DNA from: Cynocephalus volans
Taxonomy: Eukaryota > Chordata > Mammalia > Dermoptera > Cynocephalidae
Direction of reading: 5' to 3'
Length of the DNA: 64,000 nt
Assembly (NCBI RefSeq): GCF_027409185.1
Contig: NC_084462.1
Location: 1,984,001-2,048,000 of the forward strand
The notes beneath the pieces are model-generated. The model saw only the letters and a list, made by a program, of their open reading frames with translations, had not been told where the DNA came from and did no database searches. Below are positions 8,401 through 18,119 of this stretch, one piece after another. Both the position numbers and the translations under genes were made by a program. Within the stretch, counting starts at the first letter, position 1, and every line of letters begins with the position of its first letter.

Positions 8401-11400
8401 TCGCGCGTGGATCGCGCACACGCAGCAGCGACACATACGGGACTCGGTGAGCGCGGCCTGGCACACGTACGACACGGACCGCGACGGGCGTGTGGGTTGG
8501 GAGGAGCTGCGCAACGCCACCTATGGCCACTACGCGCCCGGTACGCGGGAGACCCTGGCCCTTGGTCCCCACACACACCGTTATCCTGGCCTTTTTGAAC
8601 CCCCCACCCCCTCATCTTCAGAACCCTTAACCCATTTACGCAGAATTCCTGACCCTTGACCAGGGTCTACCCACTTTTAGGGGTAGGTCTCATCACTCTG
8701 AGACACCCCAATCCCTGACCTCTCCTCTGGCTTTTTATTCTGGGATCCACGACCTTTATGACCTCGTGACTGGGGGACTTCAGGTCGCTGACCAGGGACA
8801 CCTATCTCTCATGCCCTGTCGTGCTGACCCCTGACCTCTGTGACCTCTCATCCTGGGAACCCCAAAGCCATTTACTCTGCACCCTGACTCTCTTGGTTTC
8901 TCCTCTCCGTCCCAATGCCCCAACACCGGGCCCCCCACAGTTCTCGTTCTCTCTCTCCTGGTCCCTTGACCCAGCCTCCCCCTCCAGCCAGTACCTCACA
9001 TAGCTCTCCTGAGCCCCCAGGAGACAGTCCTGGCTCCTCAGCCTGGCCTTGCCCACCCTCCAGCTTTGTTTTTATGCATTTTCTGTCCCAAATGGATCTT
9101 CTGTGGTTTCCCTGAACTCACCATACTCCTCAAACCTCTATGTGGTGCACATACTGTTCCCTCTGATGAAAATGCCTTTCCCCTCTGTCAAGCAACCTGT
9201 CAATATAACACTGCATCAGAGCATGACATTGGGGCCAGACTGGCCACTGGCAACTCAAAGTTCACCATTCCTGGCTGCATGCCCTTGGGCAAGTTATTTG
9301 CTCTATCTGGAATTCAGTTTTCTCATTGAAGAACCCTCTTTACTTGCTTTTTGTGAGGATTAAATGCAATATCGTAGGTAAAGAGCTTAGCATATTAATA
9401 AGCTCTCACTACAAATTAGCTAACATATGTTATATATGATATAATTTATTATATATTATAAACTTGTATAATAAATTATATATAATTTTTTTGTTGTTTT
9501 TTTGGTGGCTGGCTGGTACAGGAATCTGAACCCATGACCTTGGTGTTACCAGCACCATATTCTCCCAAGTTAGCTAACCAGCCAGCCATAAATTATACAG
9601 TAATAATATTAATTATTATTAATCTCGTGGATGCCTTCATGCCCCCGAGGTAGCTCTCCTTTGTCTTTTTCCTCAACCTGCCTGACATTACCTCTATTAA
9701 AGCATATCTCATTGAAATCTGTCCTTCCCCAGGAGAAGAATTTCACGACGTGGAGGATGCAGAGACCTACAAAAAGATGCTGGCTCGGGACGAGCGGCGT
9801 TTCCGGGTAGCTGACCAGGACGGGGACTCGATGGCCACTCGGGAGGAGCTGACAGCCTTCCTGCACCCTGAGGAGTTCCCTCACATGAGGGACATCGTGA
9901 TCGCTGTGAGTGAGGCTGGAGGAACCTGTTTCCTGCCACCCACACCTTTCTGGGACTGGGGCTTCTGATCCCAGTGCTTACCTTGGGGCCGGCAGTCACC
10001 TAGCTCTCCAGCATCTTCCCCAGGGAACCCAGGCCACAAATGCAGATTAGTGGAGAGTGACATTTCCCATGTCCACTCCCTGACCCCCAATGTTTAATCT
10101 CTCCTTGTTGGGCCTTCCCCTCCCTTTGCTCATATTTCGGGTCCAGGCCCTCAGCCTGCCCTCAGACGACCACATCCCCAGAAGTGCCTCAGGGAATCCC
10201 AGTCCTGGCTGTACCCCAGGAAAATCCAAGCCCCACACATGGAGTGTCTAGTCTGAGACTCCTCCTGCTGGCCCCTCATTTTATTATTATTATTCCTGTA
10301 TAATTTTTTGCCAAAACCTGCTCTATTTTGTAGTGGAGCAATTTTTTTTCTTTTCCTTTTTTTATTTTATTTTATTTTATTTATTTATTTATTTTTTTTT
10401 TTAATTTTTTTTTTTCTCGTGACCGGCGCTCAGCCAGGGAGTGCACCGGTCATTCCTATATAGGATCTGAACCCGCAGCGGGAGCGTCGCCGCGCTGCTA
10501 GCGCAGCACGCTACCAAGTGCGCCACGGGCTCAGCCCACTTTTCCTTTTTTTAAATAGACTTTATTTTTAGAGAAGTTTTAGGTTCATGGCAAAATTGAG
10601 CAGAAAGTATGGAGATTTCCCATATGCCCCCTGCCTCCCAACATACATACAACCTCCCCGACTATCCACATCCCCCAGCAGACGGTACATTTGTTACAAC
10701 CAATGAACCTACATTGACACATCACTGTCACCCACAAAATATTCTTCTAGACTGGTGGTTCGCAAAGTGTGGTCTTGGGACCCCTGCACTCCCCAAGATA
10801 TTTCTAGAGAGGGCCGGCCCGTGGCTCACTTGGGAGAGTGCGGTGCTGATAACACCAAGGCCACGGGTTCGGATCCCTATATAGGGATGGCCGGTTCGCT
10901 CACTGGATAAGCGTGGTGCTGACAACACCAAGTCAAGGGTTAAGATCCCCTTGTCAAGGGTTAAGATCCCAGTCATGTTTAAAAAAAAAAAAAAATCGCT
11001 TCTTGGCCTTTCGGCTAAGATCAAGTGCCAAAGCAAAAGCATGAATATATTCTCTTTATCCCCCTTTTTACACAACTGGTAGCATGCTCTGACATGTTTC
11101 TGCACTCTTTCCTTTCACTTAACAACACCTCTCTGAGACTGTTCCATTTCTATAGCTGTGTAGTATTCCTCTGCTGCTCTGTTGTAATTTATTTAGCCAC
11201 TTCTCCTGCTGGACAGCTGCACTGGTTCCTGTCTGCTGCTGTTACAAAGAATGCAGAATAATCTTGAACACACATCATGTCATTTTACACACACATGTCA
11301 ATGTAGCTATAGGATAAAACTTCTGGAGTGGAATGGCTGGGTCAACGGGGATGTGCATTTGCAGTCGTGTTGGGTATTTCTAGACATTTTATATACTTGT

Positions 11401-14400
11401 TTTGTTGAGCTTCACAATGGCCCTTTGTTTTTTTTTTGTTTTTGTTTTTTTTTTTAAAAGATGACCGGTAAGGGGATCTTAACCCTTGACTTGGTGTTGT
11501 CAGCACCACGCTCAGCCAGTGAGCGAACCGGCCATCCGTATATGGGATCCGAACCCGGGGCCTTGGTGTTATCAGCACCGCACTCTACCGAGTGAGCCAC
11601 GGGCCGGCCCCACAATGGCCCTTTGATGTGGGGCTTTTGGCCTGTTTCAGGGATGGGCACTGAGATCCAGAGAGGAGAGATGTCATCTTGCTGCCCAGGC
11701 CAGCCAGGGACAAGCCTAGTATCACTTTCAAACCCCATGGACCTCCACCACCACCCTTTGAGGCCCAATGCCCTCTATTATAGCACATAATATTTTAACA
11801 CCCCTTTACTCTCCTGAGCTGACATTATTTAAGAAACGCTGATTGAGCATGTCTTGTGTGCTGGGCACCCTTCCAACAACTTTACCTCCATTTCTTTGAT
11901 TTAGTCATCATGACAACCCTATGAGAGTGGTCTGTCACCTTCATTTTAGATAAGGACACCTAGACACAGAGAGGTGAGGTGACTTGCCTGAGATCACTCA
12001 GATAAGAAACAGCACAGTCTGGATTCGAACCCAGGAAGTTGAGTCCCTGGTCTAAAGCAGGGATGGCAAATTACAGCCTGCTGGCTAAATCTGGCCCACA
12101 GCTTGTTTTTGCAAATAAAGTTTTATTGTAACCCAGAGGTGCCCATTTGTTTACATGTGGTATACGGCTGCTTTCATGCTTCAACTGCAGAGTTGAGTTG
12201 TTGAAAGAGAGACCATATGGCACACAAAGCCAGAAACATTCGTTATCTGGCCCTTCCTTCACAGAAAAAGTTTGCTGAGCCCTGGTCTAAACTCTCTGCT
12301 TTTTTTTTTTTTTTTTTTTTTTTGGCAGCTGGCCAGGATGAGGACCCAAACCCTTGACCTTGGTGTTACAAGGTTGTGCTCTAACAAATTGAGCCAACCG
12401 GCCAGCCAAAACAAAGTACATTTATTTGTGTTTTTGTTGTTGGCTGGCCAGTAGGAGAGATTCGAACTCTTGACCTTGATGTTGTAACACTGTGCTCTAA
12501 CCAACTTCTGCTCTCGTCTCTCTCATTCATAGGTAATGTCACCTCCCCACACACAGAATTTCAAAACGTGGATATTAGTCCTAACTGTACTATAAGGAAC
12601 AAACTAAATGAAATTCACTTGCAATAAATAACAGGAATTTCAATATGTAGGTGTTGTAGAGTTACTAGATTTAGCAAACAACATAGGACACTCAGTTACA
12701 CTTGAATTTATAATAACATAAACAAGAAATAGTTCTTTAGTATAAGTATGTCTCACATAATAGTTAGGCTTAGTATAAGGATGTCCCACACAATATTTGG
12801 GACATACTTATACTAAAAAATTATTTATTTGAAATTCGAATGTAGGGCTGGCCCGTGGCTCACTTGGGAGAGTGTGGTGCTGATAACACCAAGGCCACGG
12901 GTTCGGATCCCATATAGGGATGGCTGGTTTGCTCACTTGGGAGAACGTGGTGCTGACAACACCAAGTCAAGGGTTAAGATCCCCTTACCAGTCATCTTTA
13001 AAAAAAAAAAAAAAGAAAGAAATTCGAATGTAACTCATCTAATAGTATAAATATGTCCCAAATATTTGTATGGAACATATTTATACTAAAGAATTATTTA
13101 TTGTTCATCTGGAATTCAAATGTAATCTGGCATACTGTATTTTATCTGTCAACTCTAAAATGTTGGAGCTTGACATCACTAGAAGGCAAAGTGTCAGACG
13201 CCTGCACTGTCTTATGCTGAATGAGTTTGAATGTAAAACTGGGAACAGAAGCCATTTTGCTGCAGAAGTGCAGAATATACAAAGAGCAGAGGTGCTGAGC
13301 ATGTGTCAAAATTACCCACAAAGTGCGCTGTGTTTACACACAAAATAGACTTAGGGTCTAGGCTCTGCCAAATATAAAGAGGTTTCTCCTCTCACTTGGG
13401 AGAGCGTGGTGCTGGTAACACCAAGGTCAAGGATTCAGATCCCCATACTGGCTAGCTGCCAAAAAAAAAAGAGGTTTCTTCCCTTCAAGAGTATTTGCTG
13501 GGGCTTGAGAAAGTTTTTAGGGACACCGGACAGCACTGCTTGTGTGGAACCAACCTGTGCATTGATGGACATTGGGGTCCCCTGGTTCGCACCCACTAAA
13601 TGCAGGTAGTGCCTGCATCATTATGATACCCCAGAAAGTCCCAAATTCCCACCTCTGCCCCCACTGAGACTGCTCCAGTGCCTGCCTCCAACAGCCATCA
13701 CAGAGCTGAAGTCCTCCTGAGAGAACCTCACGTTCTGATCCCAGGGGTCCAGCCTTCCATGGGAGACAGGTGCATCTATCCCCAGCTTCAATGCCTCTTT
13801 CTCCCCAGGAAACCCTGGAGGACCTGGACAAGAATAAGGATGGCTATGTCCAAGTGGAGGAATACATTGGTGAGTGGGGCCCAGTTCCCTTCCTGGGACG
13901 CCCATCCTCTCCTGGGCATAGATGAAGCCTGATGCATAGCACCGGTAATAGAGCAATGGACTGCTGAGCTGGGGCAGGGCACTGCTTGAGTTCATGCATC
14001 TACCAAACATTTATCAAGTGCCTACTGTATGCTAGACACAAAAAGCATCTATTGGTCACCTATTGTGTGCTAGGCCCAGCAAACATTTGTTGAGTGCTTG
14101 TATTTACTGAGTCCAGCCAAATCTTTATTAAGTAGCTACATGTATGCCACACCCCAAAAGCATGTATCAAGCATCTACTGTGTGCCAGCCTCGGGAAACA
14201 TTTATTGAGCACTTACTGTATACTGATGGTTGAGGATACAGCAGAGAATAACACAGACAAGGTCTCTTCTTGGGGATGTGGAGTTTCTACAAAGTCAAGG
14301 CTGAGGTGCTGTTTGGTTGGGTGGGGTTCAGGAGATTTGTCTTGAACCTGCATTTCCACAGCAAACACTGCATCTCCTGTTACTTGGGATGTTGGGGGGA

Positions 14401-15609
14401 CCCTCGCAATACCCTCAAATTTCCCATTGGCCCTGCCCCTAAGAGACAAAGAATTTAGCTGAGGGGAAAGCTATTAAGCACAGAATTTTTTTAAAGCTTA
14501 AAAATATTTTTCTGTAGCATGTTTTTTATGGAACAAAACTGCAGGTAAGACACTTTAAATGTAATTTGTTTTTTAACATCTATGAAGAAGATAGGAGTCT
14601 TTTTTTTTTTTTTTTTTTGGTAAGAACTCAGACATCACAGTGGAATAGTAACAACAGCTGACACATAGTCACTTACCACCTGCCAGAGACCCTGTTTTAG
14701 TGGCTAATCTTGTAATTTCATGTAATCCTCACATCAACTCTATGAGATGGGCATGTGAGATTATCACCCCATTTTCCAGAGGAGGAAGCTGAGGCCCAAA
14801 GGGTAAGACACTTGACTGAGGTCATCTGCCAGCCAGAGGAGGAGCAGGACTTGTGTCCAGCCCAGGCTGTGCTGCTCCCTTCCTTGTGGGGCTCTGGGGA
14901 CACAGACATGGACAGGACCAATCCAGTCCTTGCCTGTTTAATTGCAGCCTGGGGGATAGGCAGGCAGGACTCCAGGATTCCCCAAGGAAATGTATATTTA
15001 CAAGTGCTGAATGGTGCTGGGGAGGATTTGAGTGAGGAGGACTGAGGGGGCTTCACGGGGGCTGACCTACCTGGCGCTGGGGGGCAGTGTCAGGGAAGAT
15101 GGGGGAGCTGGGGGGTGCAGAGCCAGCCTGCCTGCTTCCCACCTGCCTCCTCCCAGCATGTGACTAAAAAGGTTCTTCAGCCTCTCTGAGCCATCTGTAA
15201 ATGGGGGTAATAGAGCACCCATCACATAGGGCCACGTATGGTTCCCGCTTGGATTTAGCAAGTAAACTCATGTCCAGAGCTTGGCACAAATACCAGCATA
15301 TGGGGCCAGGATGTAGTAGCTCCCATTAAGAGGGTGATCAGCCCTTGGCACTTTTTGGGCATCAAGCATCTGTCCCCTCTTGGTGATCCTGGCACCCTAG
15401 GGGTGACTGTTTACTGCATTGAACTGAGACGGATTGGGGGTGAGAGACCGAGAAAGAGTTGGAGAACCTGCATCCTTGGTGGAAGGAACAGCACAGGCAA
15501 AGGCCCTGAGATAGGAAAGTGGTCAATGCATTGAGAAGGACACAGGTGGCCAGTGAGGGACAAGCAGAGCCTTAGGGACTAGGGAGTTGATGTCAAAACA
15601 AATGGGAAG

Positions 15610-15646
<37 letters not shown>

Positions 15647-17062
15647 ATGGCCAGCTGCAAAAAAAAGAGAAGAAATATAAAAAATAAAAATTATAATAGT
15701 ATCATATTTCCTGTAATATAAGATGCCATCTCATTTATAAGATAGGCCTACCTTTTATACATGATGAAGAAAGAAACTAAAAGCTGCCAATTAAACTATG
15801 TCTTGACTTATAAGGCACAGCCCAAATCAGAGAGGCTAAAATGTTGGGCGGTGGGGGGGCATTCAATGAAATACAGTAATCAATGAAATACAGTAATGAC
15901 ACCAATTTGTTCAGCAAACGTTTAGGGAGCACCTGCTGTGGGCCAGACACTGTTGGAGGTCCGAGGGAGACAGCTGTGAAACAAACATACCCTCCCTCCT
16001 GACGAGACAGAGCATGAACAATCAGCCACCTCTACAGTGTGTCAGGAGATTAAAGCATTGTGGAGCGGGGATGACCAGTTACTCAGTTGGTTAGAGCACA
16101 GCCTTCTAACTGGGTTCGGATCCCAGTACCAGCCGGCTGCCATTTACAGATAATTGAAACAAATGAGAAGCTCCAGCAATCTTGAGGGAGGTTCTTAGAG
16201 TGAGACAAGCTGTACTAAGACTAATATCTGGCCAGAAAAATCTCCACTCATTCCGCCTTCATATGGAGGCTTACTGTGTGCTACCCGAGACACACACTAT
16301 TTCACAGGTGTATCAAATCCAACTATCACTCAATCAATAAAATCAGTTTCCCATGTAACGTAATGATTGCCTGTAAATCGGGTTTTGTTACTAATCCCAC
16401 TGAAACAGAGGTGAGTTGCCCAAGGCCACAGGCCAGGAAGTGCTAGAGCCAGGATTGGACCTGGGGTCCGCTTGCCCTGGAGCTGCCCCTGACCCCCCGC
16501 TCTCCTGGCCCCCAGCGGATCTGTACTCAGCGGAGCCTGGGGAGGAAGAGCCGGCCTGGGTGCAGACAGAACGGCAGCAGTTCCGGGACTTCCGGGATCT
16601 GAACAAGGACGGGCGATTGGATGGGAGTGAAGTTGGCTACTGGGTGCTGCCCCCATCCCAAGACCAGCCACTGGTAGAAGCCAACCACTTGCTACAAGAG
16701 AGCGACTCAGACAAGGTGTGCTGATGTGGGCCGTGCAGGCAGGTGCTGGGCTGGGTAGACAGAAATGAGCAAGACCTGGGCCTAGAGCAGCGGCGGTCGC
16801 TGTTTTGTGGGATAGAGAAAGAGGAACATAGAGAGAGGAATGGGGGACCCAGAGAGGAAGGGTCACAGAGACCGGGGGGACATACTTAGACGCAGGCAGG
16901 GATCTGCAGGCAGGGCTCCGTGTCATCCCCATTGATCTCTGACCCTCCCTCTAGGACGGGCGTCTGAGCAAAGCTGAGATCCTGGACAACTGGAACATGT
17001 TTGTGGGCAGCCAAGCCACCAACTATGGCGAGGACCTGACACGGCACCATGATGAGCTTTGA
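5242..17062 (+). CDS. RCN3: RCN3, reticulocalbin-3 (CREC-family EF-hand protein)
   Basis: Six coding exons (5242-5480, 8338-8540, 9733-9905, 13809-13869, 16516-16715, 16955-17062) total 984 nt and give 327 residues, one fewer than the recalled human protein (a single initiator Met instead of two). The N-terminus [19 protein letters not shown] is a signal peptide. Six EF-hand loops follow: [60 protein letters not shown] and [12 protein letters not shown]. The C-terminus is HDEL, the ER retrieval signal. CREC proteins bind calcium with low affinity in the secretory pathway; RCN3 is known as a chaperone-like factor for proprotein convertases and collagen secretion, notably in lung. All splice phases join without a frameshift. 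The introns hold a G-rich 20-bp minisatellite, an L2-derived tandem repeat and many SINEs. Confidence 0.98.
5700..5812 (+). repeat. MIR relic
   Basis: GGTTCAGATTCTGGCTCC followed by CCTCAGCTTCCTGCTCTG and TAAATGGG is the MIR core and 3' pattern, in RCN3 intron 2. Confidence 0.65.
6045..6800 (+). repeat. Long L2 relic
   Basis: Runs from TTTATTGAGCGCCACTATGTGCCAG-like sequence at 6061 through GTGGGGGAGACAGTCAA and the glycine-free block GGCCTGGTGTGGTAGAAG to GGAGACAAGAG near 6785. This is the order of motifs in an L2 element. It lies in RCN3 intron 2. Confidence 0.75.
6915..7150 (-). repeat. MIR relic, reverse
   Basis: CCCCGTTTTACAGAGGGG, GAGGCTCAGAGAGGTTAAG and CTTGCCCACAGTCACAC are the reverse of the MIR 3' half. 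Confidence 0.8.
7260..8337 (+). promoter_or_regulatory. RCN3: Internal CpG-island-like stretch of RCN3 intron 2
   Basis: High GC and CpG content continue from about 7260 into coding exon 2, with many GGGCGGGG boxes. It could be an alternative promoter or enhancer, or only the flank of the minisatellite. Sequence alone does not decide. Confidence 0.4.
7701..7840 (+). repeat. Seven perfect copies of a 20-bp G-rich unit
   Basis: GCAGGCGGGGAGGGGCGGGC is repeated seven times head to tail without a mismatch, with a partial GC-rich copy on each side. Each unit holds an Sp1-type GGGGCGGG core and four runs of three or more Gs or near it, so G-quadruplex folding is plausible. It lies in the CpG-rich part of RCN3 intron 2. 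Confidence 0.97.
8338..8540 (+). CDS. RCN3: RCN3 coding exon 2 (EF-hands 1-2)
   Basis: Acceptor GGCTCGCAG ends at 8337 and donor GTACGCG begins at 8541; 203 nt. Encodes [18 protein letters not shown] to [10 protein letters not shown]. Very GC-rich, in a CpG-island-like stretch that starts in the preceding intron. Confidence 0.96.
9215..9410 (+). repeat. MIR relic
   Basis: CCTTGGGCAAGTTATTTGCTC-like core with CAGTTTTCTCATTGAAG and GAGGATTAAATGCAATA matches the MIR 3' half. Confidence 0.75.
9486..9588 (-). mobile_element. CYN-type monomeric SINE
   Basis: Reverse T-run, then GGTGGCTGGCTGGTACAGG to TTAGCTAACCAGCCAGCC. Flanked by ATAAATTATA words on both sides in an AT-rich patch. Confidence 0.88.
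9733..9905 (+). CDS. RCN3: RCN3 coding exon 3 (EF-hand 3)
   Basis: Acceptor CCTTCCCCAG ends at 9732 and donor GTGAGTGAG begins at 9906; 173 nt. Encodes [16 protein letters not shown] to [10 protein letters not shown], ending in phase 0. Confidence 0.96.
10362..10537 (-). mobile_element. CYN-type SINE, GGCTGAGCCC subtype
   Basis: Long T/A-rich tail, then CTCGTGACCGGCGCTCAGCC to GCGCCACGGGCTCAGCCC. CTTTTCCTTTTTT occurs at both ends as target duplication. Confidence 0.88.
10555..10740 (-). repeat. L1 3'-end-like relic, reverse
   Basis: ACATTTGTTACAACCAATGAAC and CATCACTGTCACCCACAAA-like sequence resembles a reversed old L1 3' end. It stops abruptly at the transposon-SINE block at 10741. Family name uncertain. 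Confidence 0.5.
10741..10811 (+). repeat. hAT-like DNA transposon fragment, copy A
   Basis: CTGGTGGTTCGCAAAGTGTG and the following bases resemble the end of a hAT-class element. The block is base-for-base the same as 28620-28690. Confidence 0.6.
10812..10995 (+). mobile_element. CYN-type dimeric SINE with duplicated right-end motif
   Basis: GGCCGGCCCGTGGCTCAC head, GGTTCGGATCC B box and an A-run near 10981. TCAAGGGTTAAGATCCC occurs twice in a row in the right monomer, a small internal duplication. Confidence 0.9.
10996..11028 (+). pseudogene. U2 snRNA 5'-end pseudogene fragment (33 nt)
   Basis: ATCGCTTCTTGGCCTTTCGG followed by CTAAGATCAAGTG matches the recalled first 33 bases of U2 snRNA with about two changes. 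It begins right at the end of the SINE A-run and stops short of the branch-site recognition sequence, so it is not functional. Confidence 0.8.
11029..11412 (-). repeat. L1-like relic, reverse
   Basis: Phrases such as CTGGAGTGGAATGGCTGGGT and TCACTTAACAACACCTCTC resemble reversed old L1 3' sequence. Not assigned to a family. Confidence 0.5.
11428..11610 (-). mobile_element. CYN-type dimeric SINE with 15-bp target duplication
   Basis: T-run, GATGACCGGTAAGGGGATC, to CCACGGGCCGGCCC. CACAATGGCCCTTTG is found at 11413-11427 and 11611-11625, a clean young insertion. Confidence 0.95.
11830..12055 (-). repeat. MIR relic, reverse
   Basis: TTTAGATAAGGACACCTAGA, GAGAGGTGAGGTGACTTGCC and GGATTCGAACCCAGG are the reverse of the MIR core. 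Confidence 0.75.
12056..12292 (+). repeat. Old DNA-transposon-like repeat (CAAATAAAGTTTTATTG type)
   Basis: GCAAATAAAGTTTTATTG, GGCTGCTTTCATGC and AAAAAGTTTGCTGAGCCCTG are hallmarks of a common ancient mammalian repeat, probably hAT-derived. Related copies lie at 36415-36665, 57065-57260 and 59450-59660. Confidence 0.65.
12300..12407 (-). mobile_element. CYN-type monomeric SINE
   Basis: T-run of about 23, GGCAGCTGGCCAGGATGAGG to GAGCCAACCGGCCAGCC. Confidence 0.88.
12431..12507 (-). mobile_element. CYN-type monomeric SINE, 5' truncated
   Basis: GTTGGCTGGCCAGTAGGAG to CTCTAACCAACTT; the head bases (GAGCTAACCGGCC) are missing. Confidence 0.75.
12655..13140. repeat. MER53-like palindromic DNA transposon relics, split by a SINE
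   Basis: TTTAGTATAAGTATGTCTC and its reverse GGGACATACTTATACTAAA occur around a centre near 12797, and again around 13065. The palindromic layout with an ATTTAGCAAA-type end fits MER53; the name is from memory. Confidence 0.6.
12845..13016 (+). mobile_element. CYN-type dimeric SINE inside MER53-like element
   Basis: GGGCTGGCCCGTGGCTCAC to CAGTCATC plus A-run. AAATTCGAATGTA flanks it on both sides. Confidence 0.93.
13392..13469 (+). mobile_element. CYN-type SINE, 5' truncated
   Basis: Starts at CTCACTTGGGAGAGCGTGG and ends with an A-run; AGAGGTTTCT flanks it on both sides. Confidence 0.82.
13809..13869 (+). CDS. RCN3: RCN3 coding exon 4 (EF-hand 4)
   Basis: A 61-nt exon between acceptor TCTCCCCAG (to 13808) and donor GTGAGTGG (from 13870). 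Encodes [20 protein letters not shown] plus the first base of an Ala codon. Confidence 0.95.
14002..14229 (+). repeat. Six diverged 38-bp tandem units derived from an L2 motif
   Basis: Units starting near 14002, 14040, 14078, 14116, 14155 and 14193 are all variants of AAACATTTATTGAGTGCCTA followed by CTGTGTGCCAGGC, a phrase typical of L2. It lies in RCN3 intron 5, just downstream of coding exon 4. Confidence 0.8.
14650..14840 (-). repeat. MIR relic, reverse
   Basis: CACCCCATTTTCCAGAGGAG and GAAGCTGAGGCCCAAAGGG with upstream CATGTAATCCTCACATCA is a reversed MIR. Confidence 0.75.
15140..15310 (+). repeat. MIR relic, degraded
   Basis: TTCTTCAGCCTCTCTGAGCC then TCTGTAAATGGGGGTAATAG and GCTTGGCACAAATACCAGC follow MIR order. 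Confidence 0.65.
15608..15648 (+). repeat. (CAT)n microsatellite followed by SINE tail fragment
   Basis: About thirteen CAT units, then ATGGCCAGCTGCAAAAAA, which looks like the 3' end of a monomeric CYN SINE. Confidence 0.9.
15905..16062 (+). repeat. L2 relic
   Basis: CAGCAAACGTTTAGGGAGCA, GGGCCAGACACTGTTGGAGG and GTGAAACAAACATACCCTCC follow the L2 pattern. Confidence 0.65.
16068..16145 (+). mobile_element. CYN-type monomeric SINE
   Basis: GATGACCAGTTACTCAGTTG, TTAGAGCACAGC and GTTCGGATCCCAGTACCAGC; no long A-run remains. Confidence 0.78.
16516..16715 (+). CDS. RCN3: RCN3 coding exon 5 (EF-hand 5)
   Basis: Acceptor GGCCCCCAG ends at 16515 and donor GTGTGC begins at 16716; 200 nt. Encodes [15 protein letters not shown] to LLQESDSDK, splitting EF-hand 6 across the next intron. 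Confidence 0.95.
16955..17062 (+). CDS. RCN3: RCN3 last coding exon with HDEL and stop
   Basis: Acceptor CCCTCTAG ends at 16954. Encodes [16 protein letters not shown] to DLTRHHDEL, then TGA at 17060-17062. HDEL is the ER/early secretory retrieval signal. Confidence 0.97.
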   Translation, partial: DGRLSKAEILDNWNMFVGSQATNYGEDLTRHHDEL

Positions 17063-17915
17063 GCTCCTGATGTGCTCCGCGACAGCCTCACAGTTCCATG
17101 GGACCACCTGAGGAGGGGCGACAGCGGCCGGGGCCCCTCCCTGCCCCAGCCCCGAGGGATGCTCTGTGTCCTCCTAGCCCTGGGCTCTCAGGGAACCACC
17201 TGGGTCAGTTTCTCTCCTTGAGACATTCCCAGTTCTCCCCACCCTGCCTCAGGGGCTCTCGTAGACCCAGAGTGTGAGTGGCACTAATTTCTGAATGGGA
17301 GAATCTTCCAGCCCACACCCAGGGACCCTCACCCCAAGCTCAGCCTCTAAGAGCCTCCGTTACACACCCCAGTTGCAAATCTGTGTCCCTGCTCCTAACA
17401 GCCTGGCCATAGACCCTCAGAGAAGATCTAGAAATGGAGACACAAGAAAAGGAATGGGACTGGGAATGGGGTCGGGGGACAAGGGAGGGGAGGAGATCTC
17501 TTACCTTTTTTACATCTTTTGGGCATTTAACCACATCAGTATGTTACCTATTTGTGAAGTACATGTAATTAGAATTTTAAAATAATTTGTGAAAAGTTTA
17601 GCGTGGTAGAAGTGAGTAAAAATCCTTCCACTAAGAGCGAACCCTAATGTAAACTATGGTCTGTGGGTGACAGTAATGTGTCAATGGAGATTCATCGGTT
17701 GTAAGAAGTGGCTGAGGACCCTCAACCCAAGCTCAGCCTCCACGAGCCTCTACTCCCCACCCCAGCTCCAAATCTGAGCCTCGACCACAGACTGAAAAAC
17801 TCTCCCAGCCTCAGCCCCGGCCCCGGCCCTGACCGCAGCCCCGGCCCGCCCAGCACTGTCCCAAGGACGCCTCCCCTCTGCCAGGGAGGCAATAAAATCC
17901 AGTGCTGGGGCTGCC
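17063..17915 (+). other. RCN3: RCN3 3' untranslated region
   Basis: Runs from the stop to just past AATAAA at 17891. A block of about 70 bases at 17322-17390 is repeated at 17714-17783. The sequence between includes AT-rich L1-like material at about 17500-17705. Confidence 0.75.
17891..17896 (+). terminator. RCN3: RCN3 polyadenylation signal AATAAA
   Basis: Canonical hexamer in GGAGGCAATAAAATCCAGTG, followed by a GT-rich stretch (TGTGTGTCTGTCTCTCTG) typical of a downstream element. Confidence 0.85.
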
Positions 17916-18119
17916 TCTGTGTGTCTGTCTCTCTGCGGGGTGTCATGGGCCCTGGGGAGGAATTGGGGGCTGTGACTGGGAGATGAGCATGCTGGGAGCT
18001 GGGGGGCTGAGGCATTGGAAGGGGGAACTCTGGGTACTGGTGGGGCTGAAGGGTGTTCATTTCTAGATGAAAAATAAAGCTAGCAGCTCCGACTCTGCAA
18101 TACCCAGGCCAGACAGGAA

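Noticed and set aside
7557-8615. 352-codon minus-strand frame across RCN3 exon 2 and the G-rich repeat
   Set aside because: It is antisense to a real exon and mostly translates the 20-bp repeat as Pro/Ala/Arg periodic text.
10996-11028. Functional U2 snRNA gene
   Set aside because: Only the first 33 bases are present, with no promoter elements or Sm site.
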